From the NCBI GenBank assembly GCA_021904315.1, contig CM038923.1, positions 17,366,038-17,430,037 on the forward strand: DNA of 64,000 bases, written 5' to 3'. Shown piece after piece: positions 35,744-51,699 of this stretch; the stretch's first letter is position 1, and every line of letters starts with the position of its first letter. This DNA is from Sphagnum magellanicum (Eukaryota; Streptophyta; Sphagnopsida; Sphagnales; Sphagnaceae). Under the pieces are notes generated by a model that did not search any database, was not told the DNA's origin, and saw nothing but the letters and a program-made list of their open reading frames with translations. Both the position numbers and the translations under genes were made by a program.

Positions 35744-35751
35744 TATTTATA
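35744..35751 (-). promoter_or_regulatory. TATA box of ALDH copy 3
   Basis: TATAAATA on the minus strand, about 270 bases upstream of the ATG, conserved with copies 2 and 4. Confidence 0.6.
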
Positions 35752-35759
35752 CGAAACTC

Positions 35760-37388
35760 GTGGCAGGCGACGTAGATCAGGAAGCAGACGACGAGACAGC
35801 AGGGAGGACTATTTGACGAACACGATCAGGATCAGAAGGCAAACAGGCGGATCCGGTGCCTAGCTCCCAACAGTCGTGTTGCGTTGGCAACGACGCACAT
35901 GCGTTCGTGTGCACTCCGTTCGCATTCTTGTCTCTATGTATTTGAAACGCCCGTTTGGCGCCATTGTGACGCAGGCTTCGTAAAAGCAGAACAGTCGGGA
36001 GGAATTTCGTTGTGTTTTGCGTGTTCGCGAGTTCGGGAGCAATTTCCTTTTGAATTTGGCAGACATCAAAAGAGTTTTCCGTAAGGTCAGGAAAACACAG
36101 CTTGAGTTTCGTCCAAAACCGGGTGAGATTAGGGGAAAAAAAACACCTGCACAAAATTACATTAGGCTTCAAGGGGGGAGGGGGGTGAAACTCAAAAATG
36201 AACCTTTTTTTTTTGTGGAGAAATGAACCATTTTTTTGGGGTGGGAAACTGAGTTTCATGTGTTTTCACCCCTCATTTCCTTTTTCCTGAGCGCCTCCAC
36301 TGCTGGTACATAGGTGTATTTTCGGTGCTCGTATAATTACCTCCAACCTTATGCATTAAATGCTGAGTTTCAGCATTTCATACCCAGCTTCAATAAAACT
36401 TCCTTACTTCAGTAACTCCCTGTTCCTCAATAGTTTGCTGTACATGTATTCTCTCTTGGTATGCTAGCCAATGACAACATCATAAAATTGAAAACAATTA
36501 TGTATAACATTCAAAATGGAATCTTCAAAATAATTGAATTATTTGATCATTGTGGTTTGAAAGTCATTTGGACTTATTAATTATAATTTACAATAGTTGT
36601 AAAATATTTTACATATGTGTAGATAGATAATCAAGGCGACTTTAGACAAGGGTCCAAGGTCCTGGGACCATTGAATTCAAGCAATCTTAGTCAAAAGCTT
36701 GGTCAAAAGCTTTAAATTTGTCCCAAGGCCTTTAGATGAGGGTCCAAGATGAAAAGGTGGCAAATTGAGGCTAAACCTACATGGCACCTGTTTTGGAGGA
36801 AAAATCCATTGGGTCGGACCAAAAAACAGTGCTAAAACAAGAGCTCCTGATTTGGAGAACCAAGAATCAGGCTAGGGACCAAGGTACTCCCCAACTCAAG
36901 GATTCAATTTGCTTCAAATCAGTCCAAATTGGTTCTTATGAAATTGGACCCTGGACCGTCATCTAAACTGGGCCTTCATAATATAAGGGTGTCAAAAATT
37001 ATAGAGCTTGAAGGTAATAGAGTTATGCATAGTAAAAGTCACACAATTAGGGGGCAATAACAGCCCTTTTCGGCCTAATAGGCCATCAAATGCGTAATTG
37101 GGAATGAAAATTTTACAGAACGAAATAGCTGGGACCCAAACTAGTTTTTCCGCCAATTTTGGTGGTAAACTGAGTTTCATCCTGTCTTTCCTTTTTCATG
37201 AGCGCCTTCCCATTGCTGCTACATATTTTCACTGATCCTACCTGTACAACTTTTATAATTAGTCTCGAACCTTGTGCATTAAATGCTGAGTTTTAGCATT
37301 TCGTACTGAGATTTAATAATATTTCCTTACTTGGATACCATTGAAAGAGGGAATAGGGGGTGAAAGCAGGCCCAAAGATAGGGTGAAA
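35760..37388. other. Upstream repeat block of unit L1, with one deletion and one insertion
   Basis: Inverted counterpart of about 39060-41480. At about 36410 it carries a deletion of about 630 bases relative to unit L2. At 36632-36978 it carries a MITE-like insertion absent from units L2 and R. No gene. Confidence 0.75.
36632..36978. mobile_element. MITE-like insertion with imperfect terminal inverted repeats
   Basis: Extra DNA of about 347 bases, between GATAAT and TAATATAAGGGTG, relative to the homologous sites at about 18245-18260 and about 39460-39485. The left end reads AAGGCGACTTTAGACAAGG then GTCCAAGGTCC. The complement of the right end reads AAGGCCCAGTTTAGATGACG then GTCCAGGGTCC. A third TIR-like stretch lies inside at about 36725. 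The flanks share TAAT, so a short TA-rich target duplication is possible. It has no coding capacity. Confidence 0.7.
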
Positions 37389-37733
37389 ACAGGGTGACTT
37401 TAGGGATAATACCTCCCAAACAATAAGGCTTTTCACACAAGATATCACATATTAACAAGTGTATACTACCCGATAGGCTCAAACCTATTGAGAGACACCA
37501 AAATTCCAATTTAAGAACTTTTATGCAATTTTCCACCAATTGAGATCTATAAATGCTTTGGTTCAATATGGTGGGACCAGCATTTTTTCTTTATGCGAAA
37601 TTTTGGGAAAATGAAAAAAATTAAAGTACAAAGGGAGAATGGTTGATCATAATTCCTCCTCGAGAAATCAAAAATAGTTGTATGGTGATTTTAACACAAT
37701 ATAAGATAAATAAAATATACTTCTCTCTCTCTC

Positions 37734-37765
<32 letters not shown>

Positions 37766-37766
37766 A
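37389..37766. other. Unique spacer between units L1 and R, with a palindromic TC/TA/GA tract
   Basis: About 375 bases with no second copy in the window. Its right end, 37722-37766, is (TC)n-TATATATA-(GA)n, a near-perfect self-complementary hairpin that ends exactly where the 1.5-kb repeat of unit R begins. No gene. Confidence 0.7.
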
Positions 37767-39260
37767 TGCTAGTTCTTAATACGACTAACATCCTTTTCAA
37801 GAAATATTTTCTGGTTTCCTCAGATTAGAGAGATATTCATAAAGTGACGCCCAGTTCTGTGCCCCTTTTCATCCTCACTTGGCCATCTCACCCCCACTTT
37901 CTGACTATCCTTTCAAGTCCAGAACTAGGACCCAATGCTCAAAAGTGAACAGAAGCTATCCAAAATTCTGACTGCATAGTACCTTTACATCTTGTGCCTA
38001 CCTAGGGTTATACCTACCTCAGTTTGGGACCTACTTGGGCTCATTCACCTACCCACCCACCTAATATATCTATCTTCTTAGCAATGCTACCAACCTATCA
38101 ACCAACTTCAGCTACCTACATACATACTTATTTAGGCTACCTACCTCTTCATTTGCCTAGGTTACTTAAACACTTAGCTTACGTACCCACCTATTATAAT
38201 TACCAACTTATGTACCCATCTAGGTTATTTACCCACACCCAATGTACTTAATTGTCTACACAACTACCTACATTACCAACCTATCAACTTACATACCCAC
38301 CTAAGCTATCTACCTTGTTAGACATTTATAGTAGAATATTAGCTCCAATTTTTTTTGTAAAATCCATTTGTTGTTGGAACTTGATCCAATGTGAATAAAG
38401 TGCTAATTTATTTGTTGGTGAAACTTAATTCAATATGAGCAATGATTCTAACTGTGTTGGGATTGTAAAGTATTAGTTCAAGGAGTGTTTCTGTACTCAC
38501 CTACAATTACAACATTCCAATTTGTGTGCATGTTTTAACATGTGTGGCTTTGTTAGTTTTGATAATGTTGGGTGTTGAGTAATTGTGCATCACAACTTTC
38601 TTAGGATGCATACCTACTGACCTGAAATTCAACATGAATTTTATTTTTTGTAGATCAAAAGTGAGAATCCCAATTTTTGGTCCCATCACCAATTTTGGCC
38701 AAACTAGCCATGTACGTTCTTACTTAAAGCCACTTTACATATATCTTTATTGTATAAGTTTTGCTAACATTGTTGAACACCATGTTCTTTTTTTGTCAAC
38801 ATGTTTGTTGTTTTGTCACCAAAATTCAGTTGATTCAATACACAAACTGGTCAAAAAACTTATAATTATTGATTACAAACTTACCCCCTCCATGAATATG
38901 TGTTTTTACAACACTCTAATAATATGTTCAAGATTAAATGCTAATGAAATGTTGATATAATCTTGATTTAATGTTGTGATGACATTGTAACACATTGTGA
39001 CAATTTATCATTGTATTACAATGACATTACAACATATTATCAATGATAGAGTGAAAACAGGGTGACTTTAGGGATAAAGGGAGAATATGACTTATTCCCT
39101 CTTTGAATGGTATCCAAGTAATGAAATATTATTAAATTTCAGTACGAAATGTTAAAACTCAGCATTTAATGCACAAGGTTCGAGACTAATTATAAAAGTT
39201 GTACAGGTAAGAGCAGTGAAAATATGTAGCAGCAGTGTGAAGGCGCTCATGAAAAAGGAA
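37766..39260 (+). repeat. 1.5-kb spacer repeat, copy in unit R
   Basis: Inverted relative to 23556-25048. It includes the CTACCTAC-rich degenerate minisatellite (about 38000-38330). The geometric axis of the L1/R palindrome (about 38630) falls inside it. No coding region is supported. Confidence 0.8.
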
Positions 39261-39914
39261 AGACAGGATGAAACTCAGTTTACCACCAAAATTGGCTGAA
39301 AAACTAGTTTGGGTCCCAGCTATTTCGGTTGGGAAAATTTTCGTTCCCAATTACGCATTTGATGGCCTATTATGCCGAAACTGGCCGTTCTTGCCCCCTT
39401 ATTGTGTAACTTTATGGATAACTCTATTACCTTCAAGCTCTATAATTTTTTACACCCTTATATTACAAATTATTTATCTACACATATTTTACAACTTATT
39501 GTAAATCATAATTAATAAGTCCAAATGATTTTCAAACCACAATTATGAAATAATTCAATTATTTTGAACATTCCATTTTGAAAATTGAATGCTATACATA
39601 ATTGTTTTCAATTTTATGATGTTGTGTCATTGGCTAGCATACCAAGACAGATTACACGTAGAGTAAACTATTGAGGAACAGGGAGTTCCTGAAGTAATCA
39701 TCCCTGAGGTGGGAGCTGAGGGTGATTATTTTGGGAACTCCTTGCTCTGATGGAGTTACCAGGTGTAAAGCACGGGTACCTAGTAAAACATGGTCAACAA
39801 ATGACAACCCACCAAATGCTCGATAATTTTGTGAAATTCTTGACATTTTTGCAAAATGTGCCATGAAACTCCAAAATTCAGAGGGAAATTCTGATTATAC
39901 AACTCTTCCCAATA

Positions 39915-40491
39915 CAGTAAAGTCTCTCTAAACTAATATCCTTGGGATCGTTCGGAAGATATTAGTTTATGGAGGATATTAGTTTACACAAATTATATTG
40001 AGGATAACAAAAATCATTCCAAAACCTGTCAGAGCAGCATGAAAGGTCATGGAGCATGGAAGGTCATGGAGGTTAGTAGAAGGTCATGGATCATTGGGGA
40101 AAGTAACGGAACCTTGTGGAGCTTGGTGGAGGATCAAAGAAGCACATAAAAAATCATATGACATGAGTGGTAGAAATCTTGGCAGAAAGTGAGGTTGTGG
40201 AAAGTTGCACTCTGAGTACTCTCAGAATACCCTCCTTTGCTCTATAAAAACGTCTGTGGGCAATCAGCTGGTCTGTACTTTCGAAGGTGTTTCCTCTGAT
40301 TTCATCGCTTTTTTGGTGCCATATGTATGATGTATTAGTTTATAAAATGCTATGAGACCAGAAAAAAATATTGAATATCAATTTATGGAGAATTATTAGA
40401 TTAAGTATGAGGCTCGCCACGAGCCTGTGCCCGCATATTAGTTTAGAGAGAATATTAGTTTACACAGTATTAGTTTAGAGAGAGTTTACTG
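39915..40491. mobile_element. Non-autonomous pogo/Tc1-mariner-type MITE, 577 bp
   Basis: Begins CAGTAAAGTCTCTCTAAAC and ends with the complement of CAGTAAACTCTCTCTAAAC: terminal inverted repeats of about 24 bases with one mismatch, continuing into AATA. The left flank is TA and the right flank TG. The paralogous empty site in unit L2 (about 17800-17810) has a single TA at this point, which fits a TA target duplication with one later A-to-G change. Subterminal ATATTAGTTTA motifs are repeated at both ends. No transposase is encoded. Superfamily assignment rests on TIR start, TA target and family knowledge. Confidence 0.88.
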
Positions 40492-41512
40492 TGGTGCTAA
40501 AAGATTGTGCTAGTGCTTTACACATTAAATAGTGACAGGTTTTTAGAACCTCTCTAAATTCTAAGGAAACTAGTTTTTAAAAATTCTACCAAACTAAAAT
40601 CATCCTCCAAATGTGCTGAGAAAACTTCAAAGTGTTTTTCAAAATGTGGCAGTTTTAGAAAAGAAGAAATGGGAATATTGCAACAGAATAATCCCTTCAA
40701 CTTCTTTATTATTCGCATTTTGGCGAAATTTCGGAACCAAAAGAAGAAAGAAAAGAAAAGAAACGCTGAGAGAAGGAACCACAATACAAGGTGGTCTGCA
40801 AATACACTAGCAAATAGAGTTATCCCTACAGTCACCCTGTCTTTGGGCCTCCTTTCACCCATTATTATCCCCTCTTTGACTGAGGTCCTGAAGTAAGGAA
40901 GTTTTATTAAAGCTGGGTATGAAATGCTGAAACTCAGCATTTAATGTATAAGGTTGGAGCTAATTATAGTATCGTACGGGTACGAGCAGTGAAAATATAC
41001 CTATGTACCAGCAGTGGAGGCGCTCAGGAAAAAGGAAAACTCAGAAAATAGATGAAACTCAGTTCCCCACCCCAAAAAAATGGTTCATTTCTGAGTTTCA
41101 CCCCCCTCCCCCATTGAAGGCTAATGTAATTTTGTGCAGGTGTTTTTTTTTCCCCCTAATCTCACCCGGTTTTGGACGAAACTCAAGCTGTGTTTTCCTG
41201 ACCTTCCGGAAAACTCTTTTCATGTCTGCCAAATTCAAGAGGAAATTGCTCCCGAACACACGCAACACACGAGGAAATTCCTCCCGACTGTTCTGCTTTT
41301 ACGAAGCCTGCGTCACAATGGCGCCAACAGAGACAAGAATGCGAACGCAGTGCACACGAACGCATGTGCGTCGTTGCCAACGCAACACGACGGTTGGGAG
41401 CCAGGCACCGGATCCTCCTGTTTGCCTTCTGATCCTGATCGTGTTCGTCAAATAGTCCTCCCTGGTGTCTCGTCGTCTGCTTCCTGATCGACGTCGCCTG
41501 CCACGAGTTTCG

Positions 41513-41520
41513 TATAAATA
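41513..41520 (+). promoter_or_regulatory. TATA box of ALDH copy 4
   Basis: TATAAATA about 270 bases upstream of the ATG at 41790, identical in position to the boxes of copies 2 and 3. Confidence 0.6.
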
Positions 41521-41789
41521 AGAAGAAGACTCACAAATATTTCAACCACTCGTAGAAATTATAACCAACTTCGCAGCTCAAGAGTTCAACGAGCAAATAA
41601 TAATTCAGCTCTCGTCATTTCCTTCGCAGCTGAATGTGCCCAGTCGGTGGTGGGGTGGTAATTTCAGTGCTTTTTGATTCCACTGCTTCCTGACTGGTTG
41701 TTTGAAGCTGTAGCATCAATTGGAATTTGTTTGACGCGAGTATTTGGGTAATCTCTCGACCTGTTTGGAGTTTTTAGCCGGCCGGATCG

Positions 41790-45737
<3,948 letters not shown>

Positions 45738-47566
45738 AGCAAGATTTCCACCATATATGCAAAGCACAAGGACTGCTTTTCTTTTAGAGAATTTCAATAG
45801 GAGAGTTAGTTAGCTGTGTGCTTCTTCTGCTGGGCATTAGGAGATGAACATGTTAAGAGTGGTTAAAGTTTGCGTACTTGACATTGTGAAGGTTTACTCC
45901 ATGTGCAGTATAAATATCTTGAATCAATTCCAATAATGTCAACCTCCTTCATAGGACGTGCCGCTCAATAAAAAATACATTTTCTCAAAAACTTTCCATG
46001 TGTTCAATCTAATGTAGATTGATTTGCCAAGGTACTTGACATTGTGAAGGTTTACTCCATGTCCAGTATAAATATCTTGAATCAATTCCAACAATGCCAA
46101 CCTCCTTCATCGGACGTGCAGCTCAATAAAAAAAACATTTTCTCAAAAACTTTCGATGTGTTCAATCTAATGTAGATAGATTGATTTGCCAAGGATGCCA
46201 ATTTTGGTGTTTGAGAGAAAAATGTAAGTAGTGTCGAAGCTGCCCAGGTACATGGTATTGTCACAATTTGTGGGTAGCTGAGAGACAACACAAGAGAATT
46301 CCAATCAGTTGATCAGCTTTGAAAGGCATGGCAGAGAAAGCAGAATAGAAAAGCTGCCAATTCTACAAAATCACAAATAAGCTCACGTGCTGAGAGAGTT
46401 GCAAGAACAGAGGGAGGAGGAAGAGGAGGAGGAGGAGAAGACTTGCATTCTCTTTTTTGTTTGGTTGAATGCCTGCTGAATGCTGAAAGCAAATGGAGAC
46501 AAAAGCCTTGAGGAAGAAAACAAAAAGCATAATGCATACATGCGGGAGTAGTTGTTGCAAGCAGCTTGACTACAAACAAACAAACAAATGGAAAGTCCAG
46601 TTACAGGGAAAAAAATTCTGTCTGCTCAACACCTAACAATATCTCCTTTTGCTTTGCTGCAATTGCAAGTCTCAACTCAGCTTTTGACCACCACAGAAAG
46701 AAAATGCTTCTATACAAGAAGCATCGAGTTCCTTGAAGAAGAAACTCAATGAATCCCAGAGGAACTTTTCTCTAGAAACAAAATTACTGTGTGAAGGTAG
46801 CTTGCAGACTCTGAAAGTGCGAGAAACTTTACTGGAACAAATGTTCGATTGATGATGCTGATGGAACTGCTGCAAGACGCAGCTGCTTGTTGCTTCTTCT
46901 TCTTCTTGTAAGGTGTTCTGTCTGGATCCAGATTGAACCCGCCATTTCAACAAATCACGAGCGTTTTGTCGACATTTCATTCCCAATCCGCAAGGTTTCT
47001 GCCAAACAATGCGCACCCACAACAGCGACGAGGACGAAGTTGCAGGTTCTCGTGAAGGAGGACCAAGATGTGCGACAAGGCAGTTGTGCGCTTATCAGCT
47101 ACGTAGAGTAGAGCTTTGCCCAGCACTCGTGTCTTTAAGACCAACGCCGCGCAACTGCTGAGCTGAGCGCTTGAAATTTTCCCGCCAGATGAAGCTCGCG
47201 CGCGCCATTCGCCATGCACTTCCGTCTGACGTAAAATTGCTTCGTCTTCTTCTTGTCTGTTGCATCGCTTCGTCTTCCCCCTAATCTATTCCTTTCGCGT
47301 ATCTCACGGTCGTCGCATTCTGTGGAGGAATTTTGTTGCCTGGAATCGTGTTGCTGAAGGCTGGAATCGAGGGAAGTTCAGAGAGCCTCCTGCGTTTTGC
47401 TTCCGCAACTGACATTCGCCATTGCGTTGCTTGCTTGCGTTTTGCTTACGAAGCAGAATGTGTGCTAGAACATCATGGTGCCTTGAGAAAGGGCGGCATG
47501 AAGGAAGAAGAAGGCGTCGGAGATTTTGCGGGTGCTCCGTTTGCGAATCTGTGGTAGCATAATTAC
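45738..47566. other. Intergenic between ALDH copy 4 and PIF1, unit R
   Basis: ALDH 3' flank with the tandem doublet (45875-46032 and 46033-46194; the second unit is four bases longer by a small GATA duplication). It is followed from about 46900 by the GC-richer PIF1 upstream region. Near 47340 it lacks about 11 bases present in unit L1 (about 29908-29925). No supported gene. Confidence 0.65.
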
Positions 47567-50500
47567 TTGTTTGACGGGATGGTGATGGAGGACCAACTGA
47601 TCTTGCTGCTGTCCGACGACGATGACGACGAGCCGATCCTGTATTCTCAAACACAGAGCGGGCTCACTTCAGAGCAGAGGTCTCGCAGCGCCCGTCAAAA
47701 GCGACTGGCCATGGAGCGGCGCCAGGCTAGAGAGCTCCGAAACGTGGTGGATGCTGTTTACTACAACGGAGGAGGTCCCTGCCAACCCTCCAGCATTCAT
47801 CAGGGAGAAATGGAATCTCTGAGATGGAGAGGCGCGTGCAGCAGCTTGGGCACTCGTCTACGGCTAGAGGAACTATCGACAAACCACCATCACGCAAGGA
47901 TCGGACACTCAACAACAACAAAAACAGCAGCAGCAGCACTTGACAACGCATCCTCTTGTCAGCCAGGCTTTGCGGCTACTGAGAATTGCTCGGTAGAATT
48001 GGTGCGTGATTGTGGACAACAAGCTGCCAAGAGAGGCAGAGAAGAAGACCCAGTCGGAGAGTGGAGGTCAGTGAGGAAGACACCTGCTCGTGGCAGCAGT
48101 TTCGGGAGGAATATTAGTATTCCATGCTTCCAACCGGCGACTCCCTCCTCATCTCCTCACGAGGAGGAAGAGCAAGGAGAAGCTGTTTTGAACCCGGAAA
48201 CATGGAAGAAAATGAGATTTGATGCTGGTACTACACAGCTCCATGCCATAAACGAACACCCAATGTCAGAATATCATGTCAAGCTTGAATTTATTTTTTT
48301 TCGACAGCAACAGCAGAATCAGCTTTAGTCCACTGTTGAAGTCGCCCACCCATCTATGTGATGCAGTTGTTCTCCCTTGTCATGAATTTGTAGGGTGCCC
48401 AAAGCATGAGGAGAGTCTGGAGTTTGTGGAGACAAAGAAGTTTACGCCATCAGAACAGCAAATGGAAGTTCTTCATGCAATTGCACGGGGCAAGTCTGTG
48501 TTTGTGACAGGATCAGCAGGAACGGGGAAGAGCTTCATCCTGGCAGATGCGCTACAGTGTCTGAGGGAGAAATTCGGCAATGATGCAGTGTTTATTACTG
48601 CATCCACCGGATTGGCTGCATGTTCACTTGGAGGCACCACTCTGAACACATTTGCTGGTGTGGGGTTCGGTAAGGGGAGCAAAGAAGCGCTCCTCAAGCA
48701 GGTGAGCTTCTACTGCTTGTTTGCTTCATTTCAATAGACAGGATCTTTTTCAGTTTTGTTTCCATGTCCCTTGCTCAAAGATCTTTACCAACATATCTGT
48801 GCCATCCTTTCTGATGTTGAAGGTGAAAAGCCGTCCACCCATAGTTGCACGGTGGCGCAGAGCAAAGGCTTTGATCATCGATGAAATCAGCATGGTTGAT
48901 GGGGACTTTTTTGATAAACTGGAGTATGTGGCCAGAATGGTAAGAGGCGGGACAAAACCATGGGGTGAGTTGCAACTGATTATTACTGGTGATTTCTTCC
49001 AGCTGCCACCTGTGAATCCAAGCAACAGTCAGAAAGTGTATGCCTTTCAAGCAGATTGCTGGTACAAGTCATTTGAAATTCAGATGGAATTGACCCATGT
49101 CTTTCGGCAATCGGATGTCGGGCTTGTGAGCATGTTGAATGAGATACGGCAAGGAAAATGTTCGACCCCAACCCTACAGCGATTGCAAAGCTGCCTTGGA
49201 CCCATCAACATTGGTTTCTCAGGTGTTGCAATGACCAGGTTGTACCCTCACAAGACAGATGTGAGCTATGAAAATGACCAGAAGTTGAGAGCTCTGGGAA
49301 GTAACCTGGTCGTGTTTAGAGCTAAGGATGATGCAAAAGATCTTATTGCACAGAATCAGCTCAAAGGTGGGAGTGCGCCAGCTGTGGTCACCCTCTGTGT
49401 GGGAGCTCAGGTAAACCTTTTTCTTGGAAGGCTTGAGGCTGGTGGTGTCTCTTATGCTCTTTCCATACTTTGAAGGATCAGGGAATCCTTTAATCTCAAT
49501 ATTTTTTGCTTTCTTTTGCACTGATCTGAGCATTGCAAAGATTTATGCCAATTATGCAGGTGATGCTTATAAAGAATTTGGCAACCGAGTCAGGGCTTGT
49601 GAATGGAGCAAGGGGGGTAGTTGTTGGATTCTCTGCACCTGATGACCCATCGTCTGCAGCGTATCTTGAACTGGCCAAAAGCATCAATCCTGGAGGTCAA
49701 TGGCCAATTGTCCGATTTGCCTGTAATATGAGACTGAGGACTGTGGGACCTGAGAGCTGGAGCGTTCTCAGTGGCGACCGGGAGATCGCTCGAAGAGCAC
49801 AGGTAGATATCTCCATCATATGGAGTGGAATGTTGCTGTTTGTCAATTTCTGTGCATTGCCCAGAGATTGCATGAGAAACACTCTTCCAGACAAACTCCC
49901 TGGAGCTGAAATGTGAGGTGTTTCTTAATCTGGCATGGCCTTCTGATATACATATATATATATATGTGGGTGCATGTGCACATGTGTTTTCCAATTTGCA
50001 CAAAGTGACATCAACTTGTATTCCATGTGCAACATCTGCACTTGAATCTGAGCCTGAGAATGCATTGCCAATCTGCACTAAGTATTGCTGACTATATGCT
50101 GCTTATACCAACTGTGGAACAGAGATTGTATAAATTCATGACACTGCATTCACTAGAGCTGATGTTTGGAGGAAAACCTCCACAGGGGAACACTGCCAAA
50201 TAGGGCTTAAACTACTTGGCAGGGTTGTGAGAATCTAATTGTGATCATGGATCATTGCTGTCAAGGTTTACGCTTCCACATGTTGGTCTTGAGCATAAAT
50301 TCCTACTCCTGGGAGAGGCCTCTGAAAACATTGCTGTTCATGGATGCAAGATTCTAACACAGAAGACAAATTTTATAGCGCTGGTAAGCCTTAACCTTTG
50401 AAATAGGGTTTTTAACTGGGTTCACTTGTGTATCAATCAGCAGGTGCCACTGGTGTTGGCATGGGCACTTAGCGTTCACAAGTGCCAGGGCATGACTCTC

Positions 50501-50746
50501 GACTATGTGGAGACTGATCTTTTCAAGGCATTTGGTTGTGGCATGGTATATGTGGCTCTTTCACGTGTGAAATCGTTGGAAGGTTTGCACCTGCTGGGAT
50601 TTGATCCCTCCAGGATCAAGACTGATCCTCTGGTTGTCAAATTCTATCAAGAACTGGCTGTAAGGCAAGCCCAACAACTTGACTGTGAATATTATGAAGG
50701 AGACTATAAAGAAGAAGACAACAATGGAGAAAGAGGAGACCCATAA
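47567..50746 (+). CDS. PIF1-family DNA helicase, unit R copy
   Basis: Five exons: 47567-48227, 48394-48701, 48823-49410, 49560-49802, 50444-50746, giving 2103 bases and 700 residues, the same exon lengths as the L1 copy. Walker A GSAGTGKS, Walker B IIDEISMVD, LIITGDFFQLPPV, the NGARGVVVGF strand and the HKCQGMTLDYVETDL / VALSRVKSLEGL C-terminal motifs are all intact. Start choice: ATG 47567 or 47579, both upstream of MEDQLILLLSDDDDDEPIL; the first is annotated. Differences from L1 are scattered substitutions, mostly in the low-complexity N-terminal 220 residues (for example PSSIHQGEMES for ASSIHHGEMEC; FKAFGCG for SKAFGCG), and none breaks the frame. The protein is most likely nuclear or organellar; no clear transit peptide is visible. 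Confidence 0.92.
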
Positions 50747-51699
50747 CAATCCAAAATTCTCATGTTTTTTTTTTACTGAACAAGTTTTTTGGACACCAAT
50801 TTTCATTATCTCAAGAAAATCTCAAGAGTCTGATGTGAATCCTTTTTGTCTGGCATGTTTTTGGAGACCCAATTCTCATTATCTTAAGAATCTCAAGAGT
50901 CTGTCAAGTGAATCCTTTCTTTTTCTTGCTGTTATACTACTTGGTTTCAACCATCACAATTTTTGTTAGTTATGCAATTAGGTTTCCATGGTTTCTGTGC
51001 ATGAGCATGCAACTTCAAGAGATAAAACCAGAATGCTAGATATGTATAGCACCTGGCTTCCTGTTGCAAAAGGAGATGATAGCTGCCAATAATGTTGGCA
51101 GCAACAGCAAAAATCTGTTTCAACAGTATCTGGGTATCTACAATTTCTGAATCCTGAATGCTTCTTGGACTCATGAGGTTTTTCTTAAACTTACACTGCC
51201 TTCAGTATCATCTCTGATTTGATAGCTTCAGAAAGAGAATCGGGTCTCAAGCTCTAGGGAAGTTTCTGCAGAAGACGACTTTGAGAATCTTGTACCTGCA
51301 ACTTCTGCGCTGAATAACAAAAGACTGGTAGTTACGAGGCGTACGCTACCAATTTGATACACACCACAGAACGTGAGGAGATTCGCAGCAGCCCAATAAG
51401 TGAGTGCCGCATTTCTGTGAAGGGTTGGACTTAGATTTGAGAAAGTCAAGTTTTTGGGTTGTCGTGAGGAAGAGGAGAGACAGCGCAGAAAATGTGGTGA
51501 TGATGGGAGAGAGAGAAGCGCGGAGGGGACGTGGACGTTGGTGGCAACAGCCGGCTGGTTTCATTTTGTGTGCAGTTGCATCCAGCCGTTGCTTTGATGA
51601 TATCTTCGAATTGGGTAGGACAAGAAGTTGGAGAAGGAAGAAGATCTGCAGTAGAGGAGGATACAGAGCACTACTGAGGAAAGGAATTCTGACACGACG
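50747..51699. other. Intergenic between PIF1 and ICME, unit R
   Basis: PIF1 3' flank and presumed ICME promoter/leader. At about 50790-50910 unit R carries an imperfect tandem duplication (ATTCTCATTATCT..AAGAATCTCAAGAGTCTG) where L1 has a single copy (about 26400-26460). No other gene seen. Confidence 0.6.

Larger units (their letters stand above)
39261..41789. repeat. Upstream repeat block of unit R
   Basis: Inverted counterpart of 16790-18480 (unit L2) and of about 35770-37200 (unit L1). It contains the MITE at 39915-40491 and, at its right end, the ALDH copy 4 promoter with a TATAAATA box and about 270 bases of leader. No separate gene. Confidence 0.75.

Noticed and set aside
46672..47022. 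Minus-strand ORF recurring in all units (also about 11268 and about 30241)
   Set aside because: Recurs only because the flank is duplicated; frameshifts and length changes between copies argue against coding.
50262..50386. Open stretch (LEHKFLLLGEASENIAVHG) inside PIF1 intron 4, also open in unit L1
   Set aside because: A strong donor follows it, but the only usable acceptor gives 118 bases, which would shift the frame; exons 4 and 5 join in frame without it. It could be a decayed or alternative exon.
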